A stretch of DNA of 64,000 nt from Ceratotherium simum simum. Its lineage: Eukaryota > Chordata > Mammalia > Perissodactyla > Rhinocerotidae. The notes under the pieces are model-generated. The model saw only the letters and a program-made list of their open reading frames with translations, did no database searches and had not been told where the DNA came from. The DNA lies in assembly GCF_000283155.1 (NCBI RefSeq), contig NW_004454177.1:21740730-21804729 (forward strand), in the 5' to 3' direction. The position numbers and the translations under genes were made by a program. The first letter of the stretch is position 1. The number at the start of each line of letters is the position of its first letter. Shown here piece after piece: positions 55,871 through 64,000 of this stretch.

Positions 55871-56879
55871 GTTTTGGGAACGTATAAAATTATGAGAGAG
55901 ATCAGAGAAGTATGTATATCTGAAGAAGCTGACGCTTGGCAGGAGCTGTATTATAAGAATATAGCACAGTTAGAACTAGGAGTACACACACCTCAGCCAC
56001 ATTTTATAGTTTTTAATCCCTTATTGCTACGGGAAAATTTATTTCTCTTACTTGGTAGTAATAAAAGAAGCATATAGATATAATCAAACAAAAGAAAATC
56101 GATAGTTTGATAGCTACTTTGCTCCACTTCAAATGCAGAAAGTCCTCTAATAATTAACTTTCAATATACAAATAAATTTAGGTTCAAACAAATCTATGAA
56201 CTAAATCAAAATCAAATCAATATATGAAAAGAAAAAGTATTCTCAGTAATTATTTTTGAGTGGCAATGATATTATTATTCTGAGGCTAATATGCATGATA
56301 TGGGATAAAGTAAGTGAATAATTAGGACATATTCTAATTCTGCCATCCCTGGTAGAAGTTAGGACCAAGAATCTCAATGTGGAAGAGAGGAGACAACAGA
56401 TGTTGTTCAGAAAAGGTTGAGTAAAAAGCACTATAATCCTGGGTTTGGATTGTAAGTATCAGTATGATCTACTCCTGAGATATTTTATTCTTTCTAATGC
56501 TGCAGTAGTGAGCACTTCTAGTAACCTGACTGTGTGCTTGATATATCATTTCTCAGTAAAAGAAAGCTGAGCCTCTAGGAGAAAGGATCAACTTTAAACG
56601 TGGGCTTGCCACACTGGATGGTCACCATTAGGCTCATATTGAAAGACTCTGGGAGCCAACTTGAAGGGACTTCCCCTAGCCAAAAAAGGAAAATATGAGC
56701 TTCAAAAAAGATACTGATTGCAATTGGCTGAACTCTATCAATATGTTTAAATTCCTTTGTTATCAAAAAACTAATTGTTTATCTTCAAAGAATGAAAGAG
56801 AACCAATTTGTTAACTTAGAAACCGGTAACTAAGGCAAAGAATCAAGCATTTATCCTACTTTTTCTTTACGAATTCTAC
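55871..56879. other. Unassigned intergenic DNA
   Basis: Nothing recognised with support. Confidence 0.5.
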
Positions 56880-57590
56880 CACTAGTTAATGGACTATCAA
56901 ATAAGGAGGAAGTGTCTCTTTATTAGAGCATTCCAACTAACAAATAAAAAATAAATGATAGATTTAGAATATTACCATTTTGCAAACCCAATGCATTAAT
57001 GGATGTAGACATTGTCCATCAATAGCTACTAACATCATAAAAACAAAGACAATTGTCTACCTTCTGAGGAAAGAATGCACCACCATCATCAAAGGGATCA
57101 AACCTGAGTTTGATCAAGCCTCTGGATGCAGCTGCCAATTTCTGGGAAATACACAAGAATTAGTAATATGTTGAACTGCACTATGAATGTGCAATCAGAA
57201 AATTCCAGATTGTGGGAAGTTCTACATGTCAAATTACCTAAATTTTTCAACAGATGAGTTGTAAGGAAAGGAAAAAGAAGAGAGAACTAAAAAAACATAT
57301 TTTTTTTAAAGATGTGCAAAACCAAACTATAGGGATGAACACATGGATGATAAAACTAAATTAACTCAAGAATTTAACTACTTAGATTCACAGTAACAGT
57401 TATGTTTAGAGAGAAAGGTTTGAGATTGGGATGAGGCATAGCTTCTGGAATCACTGGCAAAGGTCTAGTTCTTGTCCTGGGTGGTAGTTACAAGGGTGTT
57501 CACTTTATAACTAACTCATCAAATCATAAAGTTCTTTGTTGTCTTTTGTGCCTGTGTTTTAGTTTATAGGTTTAAAAATAAAACACCAAA
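56880..57590 (+). mobile_element. Old L1 (L1M-type) 3' UTR
   Basis: 'gaatgcaccaccatcatcaa', 'gggatcaaacctgagtttgatcaagcc', 'caatttctgggaaatacaca', 'aaaggtctagttcttgtcct' and 'gggtggtagttacaagggtg' are in the order of an L1M 3' UTR. No coding part is present. Confidence 0.6.
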
Positions 57591-60500
57591 TTGACATAGC
57601 CTATTACCAAAATATGCTATTAAGCTTGGCTACATTATTCATTAGTATATGATTTGTTGCTTGTAATTACTCTCATTTTTTAGGTGTTTTATGAAAATGT
57701 TTCATCTCAAATATGCAGTAATTTAAAAATGGACAGAGTGTTAAGATTGCTAGTAAGAGCCATATGATAGACATAAAGGTAGAGGTAGTATCTTTAAGTT
57801 CAATGTTTTGAGAAACTGGGACATGTTACTTATGCAATGTCACCTTGGACTTACCATACTTTTTCAGTACTGGTAATAACCCGCTTATTAGTGGAAGACT
57901 GTCTGTAACCAAAAGTCATGACTCCACCAGATAGCCCTGACTCTATGAATCACCCCCACTCTTACTCAAAATGAAATCTACTAATAATAGCTTACAGATC
58001 CCATCTTCAGAGAACTGAGGGGCAGGACTATTCTTTTTCTTTTTTTTCTGTAAGATATCTTCAATTGTAATATATTTACTTATACTTGTTTAGCAAACTC
58101 AGCTGTCTTTAGGGCATGAGGCAAGAAACTTTCCTTTAAATAGGTGTTTAATATTTTAATATTACAGGTCATGGCTCTGTTTGTTTTATGTATTTTCATT
58201 AAATGTTGTGCCTTTGGAGTCAGAATAGAAATTTATAAGTCAAACACATACTATATTAGTTTTATTCGAAATGAAAAATAACTCAGATGGATGAACTCGG
58301 TCACTAAGTATATTTACATTAAAGCTGACAAAGAAAAGCTAAGTTTCAAGTTATTTTTTCATTCTATAGTGTACTGGTGTATCAACAGGTTTTACCAGTA
58401 AATACTAAAATGACTTGCTATAAAGATGGGTGGAAACTTTGGTTATAACAAAATATTCTGTTTGATGTATTTCAAAACTATTACTGTTTTTGTGACTGTG
58501 TGAAGAACAGGCTAATGGGAAGTAAAAGAAGACAGTATGCGTTAAATGTGTCCTTTAAAATTTACCTTATCTTACTGTGCATAAACATAGTTTCAATTTT
58601 ATTTGTCTGTAAGTACTATGTATCTTTATTTGTTAAATAAATAACATATTAAATAATTCTTTTAATAATATTAATCTCTCATCTCTCATAGCAACATTAT
58701 ATTTATATTTAAATATATAAAGAATAGAATTTATACATCACGGCCAGATCAGAGATATATCTATTATGTTACTGTGTATGCCAACCAAACTAATTTCAAT
58801 CACTAAGTTTAGTCAGAAGTAAACATCGTGTATTTAGACATAAACCTCTTGATGAGAAAATCAACTCCACATTTTAACAAGAATTTTTTCCAGTTTTTTT
58901 TTTTTTTTTTTTTGCATTTGTGGACAAATTGAAAGCTGCCCCAGAAAAAAAAAAAAAGGCAACGAATCCACAAAAACCTCCATCATATTTTCCCTTCCTT
59001 CAACTTTAATGAAGTTTTCCAGACCATAAATGTATATAAAGCATGTTTCTCAGTGCCTGACATTAAGCACCAGCTGGATAGTTGTAGCTACAAGAGAATT
59101 GCTTCTATATTTGTTATTATCAAAATCCAAATTCCAGCTCTTAACACCAGGTTGATGATCCATTTTGAAAGAAGAAAATCCTTTTTTCTAAGTTAACAGC
59201 AATTAAGACCAGAAATTATTTGTAATTTAAGCAATCCAGATCCAGGCTGGCCAGCATTAAGATCATCTGAATAATGATTATGTTAACCAGGGTCTGTACT
59301 TGAATCAATCTACATTGCTCATTACGGAATTGTAGAACTCTGATTTTTAAAATCTCTACTAGTTACAAATTTAGTAAGTTCACAGTGTTCTGTAAATTGA
59401 AAACTGCCCTCCTTTGTACTCATATTTTCTTCAAGAACTTAATCCTATTATTTATGGTTTAGAGATTATATTCCTCTTAGTTCTGTTATCAAGGGGTCAA
59501 TAAAATGGCACTTAATTGTTAAATTTTTTGGTAGTTTCTTAAACTCAAAAATTTTAAGACTGCTTTGATCCTTATCATTAGTAAATTGCTACATACAAAT
59601 AAATTAGACATTTCTCTCTGTGTTCCCATGTTTTAAAGGCAATCCAGGCTACTTCTAACTACAGTAAGGTCAGGCCCTAAGAAGGAATGCAGTTGGCCAT
59701 TAGGAACCTAAATGATCATTGCAAATATCTTCACTTCCAATTTATATGTTCTTGCTATGATACTGAAAAGATTGAAAAACAGATAAAAACTTGTCAACTA
59801 TAATAAAATCTTTGAACTTCTTCTAAAGGTATATGAGGTTAACCCATAAGTCACTTCTCTTTCCATACTTACAGGGGGAGAAAGTATGATACAAGTTTTG
59901 ATAGATTCATTTCATTTTTTTCCTAAAGCAGATTTCAATTTGTCTGTAGTTATGAAGAAAAGCTGAGAAGAAACTTCCCATTTGAAAAGTAAATTCAATT
60001 TTTTTGACCTAGAGATCAGTGTCTAAATTCCTGATGGTAGACCGTTTACCTCTAACTAAACCTAGTGATTGAAATTATTAGTTTGGTTGGCTTACACAGT
60101 AACAATAAATATATTTCTGATTTTGCCATTATGTATAAATACTATTCTTTTTATCAGTGTAGCCATATTTTATCACGTCTAGTTAAAATTTAAAACATAC
60201 AAATTACATTAGTAATATTCAAATGTGGCCTCCTCAAACAGAAGGCCTTCCTATCTTATTATTCGGATTTCCTCATTATTGTTAATTACATATTGAAGGT
60301 CTCTGGCTGGGGGTGAGGGGTAAGGAGTGGAAGAGTGAGGTGATCATGGTGGTTTGGAAATTATTGTTTTTGCCTTGGACAAGGTTACCTCTCACAGTTG
60401 AATTATTAACCTGGAGGTTAAATGATTATACTTTTTGCTATTGGTTGAAAAAAAACCCTACCTCTCGACTTCTTGCTACATTTGTGCAATCAAATTTATT

Positions 60501-61279
60501 TAGAGAGCAATTAAACATTTTCCTGCTTCTGAATATAGGCACAGTATATATCCCAAATCGCAAAGCCATTTATTATGCTATTTCCAGTTCCACTGGCAAA
60601 ATCATGTATTAGTGTGTCTACCACTGAGAGTGGTGCCTTCCAATTAGGTGGCATGGCAGGGGGCAAGAGTAAATCAGCATTTCCATTTGCAGATAGCATC
60701 CTTAAGCTGACAGTGCTACTCAATATTTTGCATCAGCCAGGAGGCTAAAATTGCTCAAAACTTTCTGGAAAATTTTAATTGTGACATTTTAAAATAGATC
60801 CCTAAGGGAGTAGTTACCCTTTTCTAATCATCTTTGCCAAATAGATCTGAATTTAATACCTTAAATGCAGAAGCAAACTGAATAGAGATAAAGTCTATGA
60901 AAATCAACGAGTTACAGTCTAAGCTACACCCAGTTCTATCCAGATCATTTGATTATATGTTATCAATTTCTTGCCTGTCAGGAACATTGGCCCTGTCAGG
61001 AAGTAGCAGTTGGTGATTGTGTTTTCCGGTGTGTGGTTTGAAGAAATGAATAGATTTCAGCTGTGTATTTATAATGAATGTTGTTGTTCTAAGGAAGAGA
61101 ATTAGATAGTAATTTTGGCAGATGAGAAGAGATTTAGGATGTAGATGGTTGAAAAGGTCATTTTTTTGCTAAAGTTCTTATATAAGCCATCAAAGTTTAA
61201 GATTATGCCAATTTCATATGAAATAAAACTCAGGAACTCTTTCTTGTAAAGTATATTAAAATTTTAAAATTTTATTTAT
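57591..61279. other. Unassigned AT-rich DNA, largely single copy
   Basis: 3.7 kb without a recognised gene or repeat. A T20 run (58,894-58,913) and an A13 run (58,945-58,957) lie 31 bases apart. 60,470-60,740 is more complex in base use than its surroundings. No open frame with domain character. Confidence 0.5.
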
Positions 61280-61500
61280 AACTATCTAGTATCCAGCATC
61301 TATAGAAGAAAGAGCAAAGTCTTCGCAATAAGTTCAGGATTGAAATTTTCCCTCTGGATTTTGACAAATCACAATTTCTCAGGGTTTCATTTTCCTCTCT
61401 ATAACCAGTATGACAATATCTGCCTCACTGAATTTACAGATCCAGATATGAAAATGTATGTGAAAACAACTTACAAACATTTAAAGGCTTAAACCTATCA
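61280..61500 (+). mobile_element. MIR SINE fragment
   Basis: 'aagttcaggattgaaatttt', 'caaatcacaatttctcaggg', 'tttcattttcctctctataa' and 'caatatctgcctcactgaat' follow the MIR core. Confidence 0.7.
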
Positions 61501-61563
61501 AAAAGTATGGAGAAAATTAACCTCTTAAATTTCCCTAAAACTTGATGTTTTATTAGATAAAAT

Positions 61564-61990
61564 AAGTTTTCAAAATAGCCCTGGTGGTCTAGTGTTTAAG
61601 ATTTCGTGCTCTCACCACCGTGGCCCAGGTTTGTTTCCTGATCAGGGAACCACACCACTTGTCTGTCGGTTGTCATACTGTGGTGGCCGCATGTTGCTAT
61701 GATGCTGAAAACTATGCCACCAGTATTTCAAATACCAGCAGGGTAACCCAGGGTGGACAGGTTTCATAGTTTCCAGACTAAGACAGACTGGGAGGAAGGA
61801 TCTGGCCACCCACTGCCGAAAAACTTGGCCTTGAAAACCCTGTGATTATCAGTAGAGCATTGTATGGTATAGTAGCAGAAGGTGAGAGGATGGCACGAAA
61901 AGACCGAGCAGGGTTCTGCTCTGCTGTACACAGGGTCTCTAGGAATTGGAATCCACTCGATGGGCACTAACAACAAAAGTTTTCAAAATA
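61564..61990 (+). mobile_element. tRNA-Glu-headed SINE with RTE-like tail, 14-bp target duplication
   Basis: The head 'gccctggtggtctagtgttt', 'gtgctctcaccaccgtggcc' and 'cctgatcagggaacca' covers nearly a whole tRNA-Glu. The tail 'gggttctgctctgctgtaca', 'cagggtctctaggaattgga' and 'ctcgatgggcactaacaac' equals the C-terminal coding end of RTE LINEs. AAGTTTTCAAAATA flanks it perfectly at 61,564-61,577 and 61,977-61,990. Sister of 14,292-14,711. Confidence 0.9.
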
Positions 61991-62129
61991 TTAAGTTTGA
62001 GATGTTGTATAGGTAAATAAAAAAAGTGGTGTTCAATAAGAGGTTGTTGTAGGCTGATTGTTGGTCACAGGACCCACACTCTGAGAGCCCCATGTCATTT
62101 GGTGTTGAAATCACTGCAATTGCCTGTTG
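61991..62129. other. Unassigned short spacer
   Basis: Nothing recognised. Confidence 0.5.
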
Positions 62130-62550
62130 GCATTTTTTAACCTACTCTTCTTCCCCAATCATCTTTTATAGTGCTCAGACTAGCATCCCTAAAACATGAT
62201 TTCTTCATCTCTTTCACTTATTTAAAAACGTATAAGTATCCCCTCTTGTTTATCTGCTCAAGTACAGACTCAAGAGATTACAGATCAGCCAAAATTCCCT
62301 TCATTTTTTCTATCAATATTTATCTCCCTGACTCCTCAGCATAAACCCTTACATGCCCCAATACAGTTGATCTCCTTCTCCATCTCTCACTATGCTGCTT
62401 ACCAATTCCTGTGATGAACACTTTCTTTTCATCCCCTTTCTCCTCTGTTAGCGTGTTTTTGCAAACTTCACACTAACTGCACTTTTCAATGCTGTGAACT
62501 GACTTGGAATCATCTTGGTCTAAATCCTGTTTCAGTATGTGAACATTCTA
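62130..62550 (+). mobile_element. L2 fragment, ORF2 3' region
   Basis: 'ctcagactagcatccctaaa', 'gttgatctccttctccatct', 'ttaccaattcctgtgatgaac' resemble L2 ORF2 tail sequence; diverged. Confidence 0.5.
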
Positions 62551-62554
62551 CAAA

Positions 62555-62775
62555 CTGTAGCATAGATTTTGAAATCAAAGACCTAAGTTTAAATCCCATT
62601 TCTATACTTATTATCTAGGAGAACCTAGGCAAGCCTAAGACTATCTTTATCAAAATAGAATCAGTACTTCTTATCTTTAAAAACTAGTTTGAAAATTTAA
62701 ACAACCCTTGTACAAAAAGCACTGAGCACAGTGCCTGGTACATAATAAATTTTCAATAAATGTTGTCCTTAGTTG
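62555..62775 (+). mobile_element. MIR SINE, nearly full length
   Basis: 'catagattttgaaatcaaagac', 'gtttaaatcccatttctata', 'gagcacagtgcctggtacat' and 'aataaattttcaataaatgt' in MIR order. Confidence 0.85.
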
Positions 62776-62904
62776 TGATTATGATTGTTATTGTCACATA
62801 TTTTCTTACAGGCTGCTTTGTTCTGTGATTGTTTCAGGTACATTTCTCATGTGTTACCTCTTGTATACCACGTCTAGTACATCTTGGGTGATTTCCTTTT
62901 TCTC

Positions 62905-63060
62905 CATGTGGTAGGCAGAATAACATTCCCCCAACACTGTCCATGTTTGAATCCTGGAATTTGTGAATATGTTAGGTTACGTGGAGAAAGGGAATTAAAG
63001 TTGTATATGTGTATGTAAAGTTGTATATGTGTATGTAAAGTTGTATATGCTGCTTCCTTG
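62905..63060 (+). mobile_element. MaLR-type LTR 5' fragment
   Basis: 'tgtggtaggcagaataacat', 'tcccccaacactgtccatgtttgaatcc', 'tggaatttgtgaatatgtta' and 'ggttacgtggagaaaggg' follow the start of MLT1-like LTRs. The rest of the LTR is missing. Confidence 0.6.
62997..63049. repeat. 20-bp tandem repeat, 2.65 copies
   Basis: Unit AAAGTTGTATATGTGTATGT, two full identical copies and the first 13 bases of a third. Confidence 0.98.
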
Positions 63061-63189
63061 CTATGCTAAAAGAAAAAGAGTTTTAAGGGTGAAAAAGACA
63101 AGAGAACAGTCTCTTTTTACAGCTCTTGGATATAGAAAACGGTGATCCTGACTGAAAGATGTAACAAGTTTATTGCATTTTTTTAAAAG

Positions 63190-63975
63190 AGAATCAGTTG
63201 AAAGAACACAAGCTTTGGAGTCACCGAGATCAGGGTTGGAATCCCAGGTTTATTTCTAATATCTATGTGACTCTTTGGGATTGGAACCTTCTTCAATATA
63301 TTCCATGTGACAGTTGCATTGCGTCATGTAGTTTCCACCCACCTAAAATTGTAAAAGTCCCCGAATATCTCCGCAATTTCCAGTGGCCCATGAATCTCTG
63401 TCCCCCAATCAACCATAATCCTTTACACAGATGTTACAGGAAGTTGTGGTGGGGGTTGATGAATACTGCACTAACATGTGCCTCTGGGGAAGAGACATGT
63501 CCACAGGGGAGGGGAGCCCAGTGAACTGAAATATAACCTGGCCTTAAGACCCATGGCCTGAATCCAGCAGGTCCCAGCTCCCTGTGAGCTTCCTCCACAA
63601 ACGACCACAGCAGCAAATCAATAGTCCTGACCGATTCACACAACTGTAGAAAATTACTCAATTCATTTTAGCACTAGTTCCTGGACCTCAGTTCTGATGG
63701 TGGTGCTGAGTGGCTCAGAGGCACAAGATGCATGTATCAGCACCAAGCGTCTAAGAAACTTAAATCCACCAAGGATGGCAGGCACCCTGAGTTTCGGGAA
63801 GACTTTAAACAAACGATGAAAAAGAACTTAGACTTCCTTGAACCTCAGTTTTCTCAGTAGCAAATTATAATAAAATGGTTTTCCTGCAGGGTCATACTGA
63901 GAATTAAAATTATATATGTTAAGCACCTAATAATGAGCCAAGCACAATGTAGGTAATTCATAAAAGATAATCTTT
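63190..63975 (+). mobile_element. MIR SINE split by a foreign insert
   Basis: The MIR head is at 63,190-63,290 ('caagctttggagtcaccgag', 'gttggaatcccaggtttatt') and the rest is at about 63,825-63,975 ('cttgaacctcagttttctca', 'taagcacctaataatgagcc'). The two parts join into one continuous MIR. Confidence 0.75.
63291..63824. other. Unidentified insert within MIR
   Basis: About 530 bases, richer in G+C than its surroundings ('gaagagacatgtccacaggg', 'ccagctccctgtgagcttcc'). Size and setting suggest a solo LTR or other mobile element, but neither clear termini nor a target duplication was found and no family is recognised. Frames on both strands at 63,198-63,661 have no domain. Confidence 0.4.
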
Positions 63976-64000
63976 AATTTTAAATGGAGCAAATACTAAT

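Noticed and set aside
58894..58957. T20 and A13 runs as the ends of an inserted retrocopy
   Set aside because: Only 31 bases lie between them, no duplication flanks them and no source RNA is recognisable.

Overview
The window is mammalian nuclear DNA from an intergenic gene desert. I found no protein-coding gene, functional tRNA, rRNA or other RNA gene, or CpG island. The open reading frames on both strands are short and lack a recognisable host protein. The only ones with protein homology I recognise belong to retrotransposons (L1 ORF1 and ORF2, the L2 reverse transcriptase and an RTE-like tail). The best clue to the host is five SINEs with a tRNA-like head and the tail module 'gaggaagattggccctgagc', which match the ERE family of odd-toed ungulates. 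An equid such as the horse is most likely; rhinoceros or tapir cannot be excluded without a search.

Layout. 1-8.8 kb: an L1 3' end cut by the window edge, an ERE, an hAT-type relic, MIR and L2 scraps and a complete 210-bp Tigger-type miniature transposon. 8.9-13.6 kb: a long L2 on the minus strand, split by a MaLR LTR, an old L1 3' end, a solo ERV-type LTR and one unidentified insert. 14.3 kb: a tRNA-Glu-headed SINE with an RTE-like tail. 14.7-23.7 kb: mostly AT-rich DNA with a fold-back element at about 19.0-19.2 kb, microsatellites and an ERE. 23.7-25.9 kb: an L2 on the plus strand containing another ERE. 26-31.5 kb: several MIRs, an ERE, a second hAT relic and L2 ends. 31.5-42.2 kb: old L1 sequence on the minus strand, one copy nested in another, and a 64-bp AT-rich palindrome. 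42.5-49.65 kb: a full-length 7.1-kb L1 on the minus strand with a perfect 12-bp target-site duplication. 49.65-64 kb: mainly single-copy AT-rich DNA, a few MIRs, an ERE, an old L1 3' end and a second tRNA-Glu/RTE SINE.

No set of genes acts together here. What the sequence records is mobile-element history: L1 machinery (in part from elements like the one at 42.5-49.6 kb) is the likely mobiliser of the ERE SINEs and of a truncated tRNA-Arg-like insert inside that L1, while an RTE-type LINE probably mobilised the tRNA-Glu SINEs. The items most worth a second look are the fold-back element at 18,984-19,188, the AT-rich palindrome at 36,674-36,737, the tRNA-Arg-like fragment at 43,413-43,468 and the unexplained insert at 63,291-63,824. 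I see no credible previously undescribed multi-gene system. Repeat names come from memory of family consensus sequences; boundaries of old elements are approximate.
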